From: SYFY01 sp031385325
GTDB taxonomy: Bacteria; Pseudomonadota; Gammaproteobacteria; Pseudomonadales; Azotimanducaceae
DNA length: 56,926 nt
NCBI GenBank assembly: GCA_031385325.1
Contig: JANNBJ010000017.1
Location: 1 to 56,926, forward strand
Direction: 5' to 3'
Below the pieces are notes generated by a model. The model saw only the letters and a program-made list of their open reading frames with translations, ran no database searches and had not been told where the DNA came from. Below are positions 8,562 through 17,866 of this stretch, piece by piece. The number at the start of each line of letters is the position of its first letter. Positions within the stretch are counted from its first letter, which is position 1. Both the position numbers and the translations under genes were made by a program.

Positions 8562-9764
8562 ATGGCCCTGCCCTCTCCCATTGAGACAGATGTCTGCGTG
8601 ATCGGCGGCGGCATGGTTGGTGCAGGCGCTGCGTTGGCCGCCGCCAAAAGAGGCTTGCGTGTTGTTCTCTGGGAGCGACAACCGCCGAGCGTTTTGCCGC
8701 CGCGGTCCGATGGCGGGCTCGGCATGGGATTGCGTACGGTTGCGTTGAATCCTGTCGTTGAAGCTTTTCTGCTCGGTCTTGGTATCGAAGTTGAAGGTTC
8801 ACCGATCAGGAACATGCGAATCTGGGAAGAACTCGGTACGGCGCAGCTGCACTTTTCTGCAGCCGAGCTGGGTGTCGAATCACTCGGCCGCATCACCGAG
8901 AATGACCGGGTCGTTGCTGGTCTCTGGAAACGTCTGCAGGACGCTCCAGAGGTGACGATTCATCTCGACGCGGAAGTCGCCAGCATACGCAGCAGTGAAG
9001 ACTCGGTGACCGTCGAAGGCGCGGCAGGAGTGGTTTGCGCGCGTTTGTTGATCGCCGCCGATGGCGCTGCCTCTCGAGTGCGGACACTGACCGGCAGCGA
9101 ACCGCGTCGCTTCGAAACCGGACAGTCGGCGCTTGCGACTATCGTGCAAACGCAGCGTCCACATGACCTAAGTGCGTTCCAGTGTTTTTTGGGCGATGGT
9201 CCAGTTGCGCTATTGCCGGGAACGGCGCCTCACCTGTCTGCCGTGGTGTGGTCGCAATCGCATGCCCGCTCCGCTGAGCGTCAGGCCATGCCGGAGGCGG
9301 ACTTCTGTCGTGTGCTCGAACAGGCCGTCGACGGGGTTCTTGGCCGTATTGAGGCGGTGGATCGCAGACTCGCTTTTCCATTGGTGCAGCAACTCGCGCG
9401 CGAGGTTCTGCCTGCGGAGCGAGTCGTACTGATAGGTGACGCGTTGCGCGTACTGCACCCGTTGGCTGGCATGGGCGTGAATCTGGGCTTCGAGGATGTG
9501 TCAGCGCTGGACTCCCATTTTGCGGCAGGCGGAGATCCAGGTCAGAGCGGGCGACTGGCTGCGTTTGCCCGGCGTCGCAAAACACGATCGGCGTCGCTGA
9601 TCTCGCTGATGTCGGGCTTTCAGCGTGTCTACGGATGGCAAACTCCGGGGTTGTCGTGGTTGCGCAATGCCGGTGTACGATTTGTGAACGACCAGACATT
9701 CATCAAGCAGCAAATACTTCGTGAAGCGCTGGGCATCGGCCCGATCGCGAAGGCATTGCGTTAG
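8562..9764 (+). CDS. FAD-dependent hydroxylase, UbiH/UbiI/UbiF family
   Basis: Flavin monooxygenase expected to hydroxylate the ubiquinone ring. VCVIGGGMVGAGAALAAAKRG is the N-terminal FAD dinucleotide fold, and GDALRVLHPLAGMGVNLGFED is the C-terminal flavin motif. The usual GDAAH reads GDALR here, with the downstream HPLAG intact. Only one member lies between pepP and gcvT, where E. coli has two (ubiH and ubiI). It may cover more than one ring position or the partner may be elsewhere, so I leave the symbol empty. It starts 6 bp after pepP. Confidence 0.85.
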   Translation: MALPSPIETDVCVIGGGMVGAGAALAAAKRGLRVVLWERQPPSVLPPRSDGGLGMGLRTVALNPVVEAFLLGLGIEVEGSPIRNMRIWEELGTAQLHFSAAELGVESLGRITENDRVVAGLWKRLQDAPEVTIHLDAEVASIRSSEDSVTVEGAAGVVCARLLIAADGAASRVRTLTGSEPRRFETGQSALATIVQTQRPHDLSAFQCFLGDGPVALLPGTAPHLSAVVWSQSHARSAERQAMPEADFCRVLEQAVDGVLGRIEAVDRRLAFPLVQQLAREVLPAERVVLIGDALRVLHPLAGMGVNLGFEDVSALDSHFAAGGDPGQSGRLAAFARRRKTRSASLISLMSGFQRVYGWQTPGLSWLRNAGVRFVNDQTFIKQQILREALGIGPIAKALR

Positions 9765-9797
9765 AATCGCGCGTTTCCAAGTGACAGGCCCGTCGCC

Positions 9798-10856
9798 ATG
9801 ACCCTTCGCACACCGCTCTACGATGCACATGTCGCAGCTGGTGCCCGTATGGTGCCGTTTGGTGGGTGGGACATGCCGTTGCACTACGGCTCGCAGATCC
9901 TCGAGCATCAGGCCGTGCGCACCGGGGCGGGTGTGTTCGACGTTTCGCACATGACCATCATCGACATTGATGGTCCGCAGGCTCGTACCTTTTTGCAAAC
10001 CCTGGTGGCCAATGACGTCGGCAAGCTTGAGGCGTCCGGGCAGGCGCTCTACGGCGCGCTGCTGAATGTCGATGGCGGCGTCATCGATGATCTGACGGTC
10101 TACCGAACGGACCAGGGTTATCGCGCGGTCGTGAATGCGTCCACACGCGACAAAGTCCTCGGCTGGTTTGCCACCAACCGGCAGTCCGGCGCTGACTGGC
10201 GAGAGCGAAAGGATCTCGCCAATCTCGCGGTCCAGGGGCCAAAGGCGGTCGCCAGTGTGATCGAGTTGTGTGGCATTCCAGCGCTCGCCGAACTACCTGG
10301 TTTTCATGCGCTGGTGCATGGCAAGTCGATGATTGGTCGTACCGGATACACCGGAGAAGACGGCGTCGAGATCATGCTGCCTGCGACGCAGGCCGTGGAT
10401 CTCTTTCAGCGGCTCTTGGCAGCGGGTGTTCAGGCAGCCGGCCTCGCGGCGCGTGACACTTTGCGCCTCGAAGCGGGGCTCAACCTCTACGGTCAGGATA
10501 TGACCGACGCCAACCACCCGTATGAGTCGCGAATTGGCTGGACCGTGGCACTCGAACCTGCCGATCGAAATTTCATCGGGCGTGCAAAGCTTGAGTCGCT
10601 GCGTCAGCACTACACACGGAAGCTGACGGGTATGGTCTTCACTGGCAAAGGTGTGGTCAGGCACGACTTCAAGGTGCGCACCAACGCCGGTGAAGGCGTG
10701 GTGACGAGCGGTGTATTTTCCCCCACGCTTGAATGCAGCATCGCCCTGGTTCGTGTCCCGCGTGACGCCAAAGGCGATTGCGAAGTAGAGATTCGCGGCA
10801 AATGGTTGCCGGCAAAACTGGTTCAGCCCCCGTTCGTAAAAAAAGGGCAGCCTTGA
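9798..10856 (+). CDS. gcvT: Aminomethyltransferase (glycine cleavage T protein)
   Basis: Transfers the methylene group from aminomethyl-lipoyl GcvH to tetrahydrofolate and releases ammonia. LYDAHVAAGARMVPFGGWDMPLHY is the standard N-terminus, followed by GVFDVSHM, the Asp-containing NDVGKL segment and GRTGYTGEDGVEIM; RDTLRLEAGLNLYGQDM is the folate-binding signature. At 352 residues the length is normal. First gene of a gcvT-gcvH-gcvPA-gcvPB operon, only 33 bp past the hydroxylase, so there is no room for a separate glycine riboswitch in that gap. Confidence 0.95.
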   Translation: MTLRTPLYDAHVAAGARMVPFGGWDMPLHYGSQILEHQAVRTGAGVFDVSHMTIIDIDGPQARTFLQTLVANDVGKLEASGQALYGALLNVDGGVIDDLTVYRTDQGYRAVVNASTRDKVLGWFATNRQSGADWRERKDLANLAVQGPKAVASVIELCGIPALAELPGFHALVHGKSMIGRTGYTGEDGVEIMLPATQAVDLFQRLLAAGVQAAGLAARDTLRLEAGLNLYGQDMTDANHPYESRIGWTVALEPADRNFIGRAKLESLRQHYTRKLTGMVFTGKGVVRHDFKVRTNAGEGVVTSGVFSPTLECSIALVRVPRDAKGDCEVEIRGKWLPAKLVQPPFVKKGQP

Positions 10857-10955
10857 GCAAACACGGCGCTGTGAAGAATATCCAGGTGATCCGCCGTTGA
10901 ATTCACGGTCCTACGATGATTTTCCATACGCAATCGCCCACCTAAGGAGCATGGC

Positions 10956-11351
10956 ATGAGCGATATACCAAAAGATCTGAAGTACGCCGCCTCGCATGAA
11001 TGGTCACGTCTCGAAGCGGACGGTACCGTCACTGTGGGCATCACGGACCACGCCCAGGAAGCCCTTGGGGACGTCGTGTATGTGGAACTGCCGGAAATCG
11101 GCGCCCGTTTCGATGCACAAGGCGAGATCGCAGTGGTTGAGAGCGTCAAAGCCGCGTCCGATATCTATGCGCCGGTCAGCGGCAAGGTCATTGCCATCAA
11201 TGATGCGCTTGAAGATTCGCCGGAAACCGTGAATCAGGATCCTTACGGCGACGGCTGGTTTTTCCGTCTGCAACCTGACGACGCGACTGAGCTCAAAGGA
11301 TTGCTCGATGCCGAAGGTTATGCCGAAGTCTGTGCGAACGACGAACACTAA
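10956..11351 (+). CDS. gcvH: Glycine cleavage H protein (lipoyl carrier)
   Basis: Lipoylated shuttle that moves the aminomethyl intermediate among the P, T and L proteins. ESVKAASDIYAPVSG places the lipoyl lysine near residue 65, and HEWSRLEADGTVTVGITDHAQ and LGDVVYVELPEIG are standard. AAGGAG at 10944-10949 is 6 bases upstream of the ATG. The 99-bp gap after gcvT is the only sizeable spacer in the operon. Confidence 0.97.
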   Translation: MSDIPKDLKYAASHEWSRLEADGTVTVGITDHAQEALGDVVYVELPEIGARFDAQGEIAVVESVKAASDIYAPVSGKVIAINDALEDSPETVNQDPYGDGWFFRLQPDDATELKGLLDAEGYAEVCANDEH

Positions 11352-11371
11352 CACCAGAGATCTGAGCCACG

Positions 11372-12718
11372 ATGCCTTTCATACCCCATAGCACGGGCGA
11401 TGTGCAGGACATGCTGGCCACCATTGGCGTGGCTGGCATTGATACGCTGTTCGATGAAATTCCAGCGGCGATTCGGGCCAAGGGACTCACCCAGACACCG
11501 CCCGGTATTTCCGAACTCGAGATCCTGCAGATCATGCAGGAGCGGGCCGACCAGGATGCAGGACGTATCTGCTTCCTCGGTGCGGGTTGTTATGACCATC
11601 ACATTCCGGCGGCGGTTTGGGATCTGGCTGGGCGTGGGGAATTTCTGACCGCGTATACGCCGTATCAGGCCGAAGCGAGCCAAGGCACGCTGCAACTCAT
11701 CTATGAATATCAATCAATGATGACGCGTTTGCTGGCAATGGATGTGGCAAATGCCTCGGTATACGACGGCGGTTCGGGCCTTGGCGAAGCTATCCTGATG
11801 GCCTTGCGTGCCAACAAAAAAGGCGAGGGGCGGCGAATTCTGGTGGCCGGCACACTCCACCCACTCATGCGTAGTGCGGCGTACAACGTGTCGCGTTTGC
11901 AGGGGGTTGAGTTTGTCACTGTGCCAGTGGTCGATGGCCGGCTCGACATGGCGGCGTTGATTGAACTACCAGGCGCGGTATCGATGGTTATCCAGCAACC
12001 CAATTTTTTTGGCGGCCTGGAAGCTGTGGATCAATTGACCGACTGGGCGCATGCGGCAGGCATGAGCGTGATTGCGGTTGTGAACCCGCTCGCCATGGCA
12101 GTCCTCAAGCCGCCTGGCCAATGGGGCGAGACTGGCGCAGACATCGTCTGCGGTGATGGTCAGCCGTTCGGAATTCCGATGGCGTCAGGCGGTCCCAGCT
12201 TCGGGTTTCTCTGCTGCAAGCAGGCGATTGTTCGCCAGATGCCCGGGCGCATCATTGGCAAGACGGTGGATCTCGAAGGCCGCGTTGGTTACGCGCTCAC
12301 ACTGCAAGCCCGTGAACAACATATCCGTCGAGCCAAGGCGACCTCGAATATCTGTACCAACCAAGGCCTGTTGGTGACCGCGGCAACCATTCACCTGGCG
12401 ATGATGGGTCCGGAAGGGCTTGGTCGTGCGGCCAAGGCATCGCATGCGAATACGCGATCGCTGGTCGCAGCCCTCACGGCGATCCCCGGTGTGAGGCTCA
12501 CGTTTTCTGGTCCGTTCTTTCATGAAGCGGTGCTGACGTTGCCGAAGCCCGCTGCTGAAGTTCGTGATGCGTTACTGTCGCGAGGCCTGTTGGCCGGATT
12601 GCCGCTGTCTGACTATGATCCGGCTCGTTCTCACGAGCTGCTGGTTTGTGCCACGGAAAAACGTACCACCCGCGATATCGACACCTACGCACGATTGCTG
12701 AGCGAGGTGCTGTCATGA
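11372..12718 (+). CDS. gcvPA: Glycine dehydrogenase (decarboxylating) subunit 1
   Basis: N-terminal half of a split P protein, which decarboxylates glycine and loads the aminomethyl group on GcvH. MPFIPHSTGDVQDMLATIG is the typical start and FLGAGCYDHHIPAAV, SVYDGGSGLGEA and CGDGQPFGIPMASGGPSFG are strongly conserved. The subunit is 448 residues, as usual. It lacks the PLP lysine, which is on subunit 2, and it overlaps that gene by an ATGA. Confidence 0.96.
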   Translation: MPFIPHSTGDVQDMLATIGVAGIDTLFDEIPAAIRAKGLTQTPPGISELEILQIMQERADQDAGRICFLGAGCYDHHIPAAVWDLAGRGEFLTAYTPYQAEASQGTLQLIYEYQSMMTRLLAMDVANASVYDGGSGLGEAILMALRANKKGEGRRILVAGTLHPLMRSAAYNVSRLQGVEFVTVPVVDGRLDMAALIELPGAVSMVIQQPNFFGGLEAVDQLTDWAHAAGMSVIAVVNPLAMAVLKPPGQWGETGADIVCGDGQPFGIPMASGGPSFGFLCCKQAIVRQMPGRIIGKTVDLEGRVGYALTLQAREQHIRRAKATSNICTNQGLLVTAATIHLAMMGPEGLGRAAKASHANTRSLVAALTAIPGVRLTFSGPFFHEAVLTLPKPAAEVRDALLSRGLLAGLPLSDYDPARSHELLVCATEKRTTRDIDTYARLLSEVLS

Positions 12719-14172
12719 AGAGCCTGTTCGAGCTGAGTCAGCCGGGGCGTGGCGCACGCGCTCAACACGTACCGGTAGCCAGTGATGCGCTGGATGATCT
12801 GCCACCGGATGCCTTGCGCAGCACTCCACCTGCATTGCCGGAGCTGTCAGAGCTGCAGGTGGTGCGCCACTTCACGAATCTCTCCCGCCGAAATTTTTCG
12901 ATCGATACCCAGTTCTATCCACTGGGTTCGTGCACGATGAAGTACAACCCGCGCGGTGCACATCGAGGGGCGAGCCTGCAGGGTTTCCTGGGCCGGCATC
13001 CTCTCGCGCCAGAGTCGGCCAGTCAGGGTTATCTGGCTTGTCTGTACGAGCTGCAGGAAATCCTGAAGGATGTGACAGGAATGCAAGGTGTCTCGCTGGC
13101 ACCGATGGCAGGTGCTCAGGGAGAATTTGCTGGCATAGCCATGATTCGTGCCTATCACGAAGCGCGCGGCGACGATGCCCGCAATGAGATCCTGGTTGCC
13201 AGTACCGCGCATGGCACCAATCCGGCGACTGCGACGATGTGTGGCTACAAGGTCACTGAAGTCCCCGTCAACAGTGATGGCGACGTTGACGTTGATGCAT
13301 TGCGGCAACGAGTCGGTCCGCAGACTGCTGGACTGATGATGACAAACCCCTCCACGTGTGGCGTGTTTGAACGATCAATTGCCGAGATTGCGGGCATTGT
13401 GCATCAGGCGGGTGGTCTGCTCTATTACGACGGCGCCAACCTGAACGCCATTCTGGGCAAGGTGCGACCCGGCGATATGGGGTTCGATGTCTTGCATATG
13501 AACCTGCACAAGACCTTTGCGACCCCACATGGTGGTGGTGGGCCAGGTGCGGGTCCGGTTGGTGTTGGTGAGCGCCTGTTGCCTTTCCTGCCTGTACCGA
13601 TGGCTGGCATCGAGACAGCGACGGGGCTCTATCGCTGGCTCGATGAGGATGATGTTCCGCAGACCATTGGTCGCCTGTCGACGTTTGGTGGCAACGCCGG
13701 AATTCTGCTGCGTGCTTACATCTATGCGCGAATGCTGGGGCGCGAAGGCATGCACCGGGTAGGTGATTTCGCCACACTCAATGCCAATTACCTCGCGTCA
13801 AGGTTGTCCCAGGCCGGCTTCGAGCTGGCTTATCCGGCTCGGCGTGCCACCCACGAATTCATCATCACGTTCAAGGACACCGCGAAGAAGCACAACATCT
13901 CTGCCATGGATATCGCCAAGCGGCTGCTCGACTATGGGTACCACTCACCAACCACCTATTTTCCGTTGCTGGTGCCGGAGTGTTTCCTGATCGAACCAAC
14001 CGAGACTGAAAGCAAGGAAGAGCTCGATGGTTTTGTTGCGGCGATGCGAGCGATTATGCGCGAGGTAGAAGAAAACCCCGAACTGGTGCGTTCTGCGCCC
14101 CACACCTTGCCCGTTAGACGACTTGATGATGTAAAAGCTGCTCGCGATCTTGATCTGGCATGGCCACTCTGA
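12715..14172 (+). CDS. gcvPB: Glycine dehydrogenase (decarboxylating) subunit 2
   Basis: Catalytic PLP subunit of the split P protein. HMNLHKTFATPHGGGGPGAG contains the Schiff-base lysine (about residue 268), with STAHGTNPATA and GLMMTNPSTCGVFE upstream as in the family. The start at 12715 overlaps the gcvPA stop and gives MKSLFELSQPGRG, the normal N-terminus at 485 residues. An upstream in-frame ATG would lie inside gcvPA. Last gene of the operon; lpd (L protein) is not in the window. Confidence 0.96.
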   Translation: MKSLFELSQPGRGARAQHVPVASDALDDLPPDALRSTPPALPELSELQVVRHFTNLSRRNFSIDTQFYPLGSCTMKYNPRGAHRGASLQGFLGRHPLAPESASQGYLACLYELQEILKDVTGMQGVSLAPMAGAQGEFAGIAMIRAYHEARGDDARNEILVASTAHGTNPATATMCGYKVTEVPVNSDGDVDVDALRQRVGPQTAGLMMTNPSTCGVFERSIAEIAGIVHQAGGLLYYDGANLNAILGKVRPGDMGFDVLHMNLHKTFATPHGGGGPGAGPVGVGERLLPFLPVPMAGIETATGLYRWLDEDDVPQTIGRLSTFGGNAGILLRAYIYARMLGREGMHRVGDFATLNANYLASRLSQAGFELAYPARRATHEFIITFKDTAKKHNISAMDIAKRLLDYGYHSPTTYFPLLVPECFLIEPTETESKEELDGFVAAMRAIMREVEENPELVRSAPHTLPVRRLDDVKAARDLDLAWPL

Positions 14173-14179
14173 ACGCATA

Positions 14180-14227
14180 TTGAAAACCGGCTGATCGATG
14201 GATCAGCCATCTGCTCATGGTTTTCAA
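14180..14227 (+). terminator. Two-tier hairpin after the gcv operon
   Basis: GGCTGATC (14189-14196) pairs perfectly with GATCAGCC (14201-14208) around a GATG loop, and outer arms TTGAAAACC (14180-14188) and GGTTTTCAA (14219-14227) also pair perfectly, leaving a 10-base bulge on one side. It begins 7 bp after the gcvPB stop, so a transcript end is likely, although no clear T run follows. Confidence 0.55.
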
Positions 14228-14349
14228 GCGGTCCACTTCGTCCGAACCCTGCCGGTGGGTGGCACCACAGGTTTCAGCGCGCCCGAACGGCCGGCCAACA
14301 ATGACAAGATTTACTGGAGTTGGTGGTTGAATCGGCAGGTTGAATCGGA

Positions 14350-14392
14350 ATAGTTGATAAAACTAAAGTTCAACTTTAGAAATATCAACTAT
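14350..14392. promoter_or_regulatory. Two-tier palindrome reaching into the ATPase start codon
   Basis: A 43-bp dyad centred on C14371. Outer arms of 10 bp (14350-14359 with 14383-14392, ATAGTTGATA with TATCAACTAT) and inner arms of 8 bp (14363-14370 with 14372-14379, CTAAAGTT with AACTTTAG) are both perfect, separated by a symmetric AAA/AAA interruption. The right outer arm includes AT of the ATG at 14391. It could be an operator bound by a dimeric or two-site repressor, or an mRNA hairpin hiding the start. AT-rich compared with its surroundings. Confidence 0.6.
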
Positions 14393-15562
14393 GAAAAATG
14401 TGCAGCGCGAGCTTGAACCTGTACTTTTGCAGGCGATGCGGAGTTTCCCGGCTGTGGTGCTGACAGGCCCCCGTCGTTCCGGAAAGACGCATCTCCTCCG
14501 TCAGTTGTTTCCTCGAGCAAGCTATTTTCTCCTGGAAGACCCCGACATCGTGTCGCGCCTGCGAGCTGATCCGCAGGGTTTCTCGACAGCGTAAGCCCCC
14601 CGGTCATTCTTGACGAAGTTCAGAACGTACCCGAAGTGTTCGCGCTTGTGCGTTCACGTATTGATCGCCATCCTCGCCGATTCGGTCAGTGGATTCTTAC
14701 GGGATCCCAGGAAGCGCCGCTGATGAGCATTGTTTCGGAATCGATGGCGGGACGCGCCGCAGTGCTCCAGTTGTTACCGTTTTCGTACCGCGAAACTCCG
14801 AAGGTGGCTTTCCTTCGCGGCGGGTATCCGGAGGTAACTGCTCGGCCTGGCACCGCGACGCTCTGGTTCAGTTCGTTCCTGCAGACCTATCTCGAGCGCG
14901 ATGTCCGCGCGGTAACCGGAGTGCGTGATCTCTCGACGTTTCGTCGTTTCCTCGCGCTGGTGGCGAGCCGTCACGGCCAAATGCTGAACAAGACCGATAT
15001 CGCTGCGCCTCTGGGTGTCAGTGTATCGACGATTGCGCAGTGGCTCAGAGTGCTTGAGACCACCGCCCAGATCCTTGTGGTACCACCATACTTCGAGAAC
15101 CTGGGCGAACGGCTGGTGAAATCACCAAAGGTATATATCGCCGATGCGGGGCTCGCATGCCATCTGCTCGGTATCGAGACCGCGGCAGAACTTGGCCGTT
15201 CTCCATTTCTCGGCGCGATATTCGAAGGCTTTGTGGCCGCCGAGATTGTCAAGTCGCAAGTCCATCGCGGAGGCCGCCGGGAGATCTACTACTTTCGCGA
15301 TCAACAAGGTCTGGAAGTCGACTTCGTTGTGCCGCGCCATGGGGGCATGCTGTCGCTCGTTGAATGCAAAGCCACTCGGACGCCCGTTCCGTCAATGGCA
15401 AGTCGCATGGTTCATCTTGCGCAGGTTGCTCGTGTGAGCGGCGGTCAGCGTTCAGTTGAAATGGTGCTAGTTCATCAAAGTGCCAAAACGCCCAGTAACA
15501 TTACAGCGTTGGTACCGGGTGTCCGTGCGCTGCCGTGGCAGGATTTCGTCGAATCGTTTTAA
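14391..15562 (+). pseudogene. AAA ATPase with DUF4143 (PD-(D/E)xK-like) domain, frameshifted
   Basis: Member of the large family of accessory ATPases with an N-terminal P-loop and C-terminal DUF4143 nuclease-like domain; biological role generally unclear. LTGPRRSGKTHLLRQLF is Walker A, and VILDEVQNVPE is Walker B, but the two are in different frames. Frame one stops at 14592-14594; the remainder runs to 15562. Adding one T to the TTT at 14579-14581 restores a continuous protein reading GFLDSVSPPVILDEVQ, close to the family. The later part has LRGGYPE, LQTYLERDVRAVTGVRD, KVYIADAGLACHLLG and the nuclease-like EVDFVVPR and LVECKA. Either a recent one-base deletion or a sequencing error. Confidence 0.8.
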
Positions 15563-15666
15563 TAAAGTTCTGAGCAAGCACGGCTTCATTGGCGGTACTT
15601 CCTTCCGCCACCAGTTTCCTTGCGCGAAACGCCGGTCAAGGAATTCACCGAAAATTAGCCGTGCAT

Positions 15667-17751
15667 TTAGATGGCGCGGTCCCCGATAGCCTTCTCCAGT
15701 TCGTCCAGATCCGAGATCGGCAAACTGCACTGCAGGCCGCGACACACATAGGCGGTAACGGTTTGACGGCTTTCGATCGGCACCATTCTCGGCAGATAGG
15801 CCGGCACTGATCGAATACCGTCATAGGGAATCGAGTACACACGCTGCCAGGGCTTGTAACCCGAGCTGATGGCGTCTCGCCATTCACTGACCAACTCAAC
15901 CGGGCCGCGAAGCACGATCGTGTCTGGTGGCGACGCGATCATCTCCAGTGCATGCAACATGGAACAATGCCCCGCTGGCAATTGCTCCATCTGAGCGCGG
16001 CCACAAGCGAGTGTTCGTTCCGCCGCCGTCAGGTAACGCGGCTCGGCAAAGAGGTGCCCCAGGGTGAGCAAGACTTCAGCCAGCACGCCATTGCCTGGTG
16101 GCATGGCGTCATCCAGGGTTGGCTTCGGGCGATACAGCAGTTTTTCGTGATCGTGGCTGGTAAAAAAGAAGCCACCGCGTTCGGTGTCTTCGAATTGAGC
16201 GAGGACTGTCTCGCACAACTCGCGGCTGAAACTGGCCGTCACATCGTCCCACTCATAGGCAAGCAGACTCGCCAGTCCCTGCAGCACGAACGCGTAGTCA
16301 TCCAGATAGGCGGCATGGTGCGCCTGCCCGCTGGTCCAGGTTGCGAGCAGCCGACCGTTGACCCACAGATTTTCACGCAGGAACCGGGCGGTGGCGCGGG
16401 CGGCATCGATCCAGTCCGGTCGATGCAGAACACGTCCAGCGGTTGCCAGCGCGTGGATGGTGAGACCGTTCCAGCTGGTGAGTATCTTGTGATCACAAGC
16501 CGGGCGAGTCCGCGCCTGCCTGGCGTTGAACAGTTTGATCCGCGCGGTGGCCAGTAAAGCCGCTGCGTCATCGGGCTCGAGTGACAGGCGACTGACCACA
16601 CTGCGCCAGCTGTCGCTGCGAAACAGCACCCATCTGTTTTCGAAATTCGCCGGTTTGTCGAGACCATAGAGGGTTTCGATGACCAGGTACTCATCAGCGC
16701 TCAGCAGACGTTTGACCTGCTCGCGTCGCCACGCATAAAACAGGCCCTCTTCGCCTTCGGTGTCTGCGTCCAGCGCCGAAAAAAATCCGCCGTCTTCATG
16801 GCGCATTTCACGGAGTAACCAGGCCACGGTCTCTTCAAGTGTTGCGCGCAACAGTGGATCGGGGCTCACCGCCAGTGCATCGGCAAACAAGGCGATCAGT
16901 TGCGCGTTGTCGTTGAGCATCTTTTCAAAATGCGGGATCCGCCATTTTCGATCGGTCGCGTAACGGCAGAAGCCACCGCCGAGGTGATCGAAAATACCTC
17001 CGCGAGACATCTGCGTGAGGGTATAGAGCACCATGTCGAGGCCATCTTTATCGCGCTGTCCCCGTCTTAGAGTGTACGCCCAGTGTCGTAGTACACGGGT
17101 CAACGCGGACGGCATCGGAAACTTCGGCGCATCACCGAAACCACCGTGTTCGCGATCGTACTGCGTACCAAGCGCATCGCGAGCAGCCTGGAGCAGCGCG
17201 GCATCATTCTGGGTAGCGGCAGAGGCCTCCATCACCAGTTGTGCGAGCACATCCTTGACCTTGTCACCCTGCGCGATCAGATCCTGGCGCTTCTCGGTGA
17301 AAAATCCGTGGATGCGGAGTAACAAGTCTACAAACCCCGGCAGGCCGAATCGTGGTGTGCGTGGAAAATAGGTACCGCCGAAAAACGGGGTCAGCGTATC
17401 CGGATCAAGGAAGACAGTGAGCGGCCACCCACCAGTATTGCGGGTCAGAATCTGTTGCGCGAGTTGATACACCCGATCCAGATCGGGCCGCTCCTCGCGA
17501 TCCACCTTGATATTGATGAAGTGTTCATTCATCACCGCGGCGGTTGCGGCGTCCTCGAAAGACTCGTGCGCCATGACATGGCACCAGTGGCACGCGGAAT
17601 AGCCGATCGACAGAAGAATCGGTTTTTGCAATGTGCGCGCTGCCGCCAGTGAATCTGCGTCCCAAGGCTGCCAGTGCACGGGATTGTCGGCATGCTGGAG
17701 AAGATAGGGGCTGGTCTGCGTGCCGAGCCGGTTGATTAAACTGTTGTCCAT
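15667..17751 (-). CDS. Thioredoxin-domain protein, DUF255 / YyaL (SPATA20) family
   Basis: Large cytosolic protein with an N-terminal thioredoxin fold and a C-terminal six-hairpin glycosidase-like barrel. SPYLLQHADNPVHWQPW opens the domain and SACHWCHVMAHESFED carries a CxxC motif. TGGWPLTVFLDP and FGGTYFP are the standard following blocks; SRGGIFDHLGGGFCRYATD begins the barrel region. The ATG at 17751 gives a family-like N-terminus at 694 residues. Another 30 codons upstream are open but repetitive (encoded by the GC-rich tandem repeat) and unlikely to be translated. Function in bacteria is not established. Confidence 0.88.
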   Translation of the reverse strand: MDNSLINRLGTQTSPYLLQHADNPVHWQPWDADSLAAARTLQKPILLSIGYSACHWCHVMAHESFEDAATAAVMNEHFINIKVDREERPDLDRVYQLAQQILTRNTGGWPLTVFLDPDTLTPFFGGTYFPRTPRFGLPGFVDLLLRIHGFFTEKRQDLIAQGDKVKDVLAQLVMEASAATQNDAALLQAARDALGTQYDREHGGFGDAPKFPMPSALTRVLRHWAYTLRRGQRDKDGLDMVLYTLTQMSRGGIFDHLGGGFCRYATDRKWRIPHFEKMLNDNAQLIALFADALAVSPDPLLRATLEETVAWLLREMRHEDGGFFSALDADTEGEEGLFYAWRREQVKRLLSADEYLVIETLYGLDKPANFENRWVLFRSDSWRSVVSRLSLEPDDAAALLATARIKLFNARQARTRPACDHKILTSWNGLTIHALATAGRVLHRPDWIDAARATARFLRENLWVNGRLLATWTSGQAHHAAYLDDYAFVLQGLASLLAYEWDDVTASFSRELCETVLAQFEDTERGGFFFTSHDHEKLLYRPKPTLDDAMPPGNGVLAEVLLTLGHLFAEPRYLTAAERTLACGRAQMEQLPAGHCSMLHALEMIASPPDTIVLRGPVELVSEWRDAISSGYKPWQRVYSIPYDGIRSVPAYLPRMVPIESRQTVTAYVCRGLQCSLPISDLDELEKAIGDRAI

Positions 17752-17779
17752 GGATGCATCATCGCATACCGGCTCCTGC

Positions 17780-17812
17780 TTGGCCCCGGCTCGGCCCCGG
17801 CTCGGCCCCGGC
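17780..17812. repeat. 11-bp GC-rich tandem repeat, three copies
   Basis: Units TTGGCCCCGGC, TCGGCCCCGGC and TCGGCCCCGGC follow each other without gap in the space between the divergent DUF255 gene and rppH. Each contains the palindrome GGCC/CCGG. It sits where both promoters should be, so copy number could affect spacing. Confidence 0.8.
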
Positions 17813-17866
17813 GTAGTAATTTGGTAGCGCTTCGTGTTCAATCGATGCGACTTTCAGGAGACTACC

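Noticed and set aside
9765..9797. Glycine riboswitch upstream of gcvT
   Set aside because: The gap is only 33 bp and shows no aptamer-like structure.
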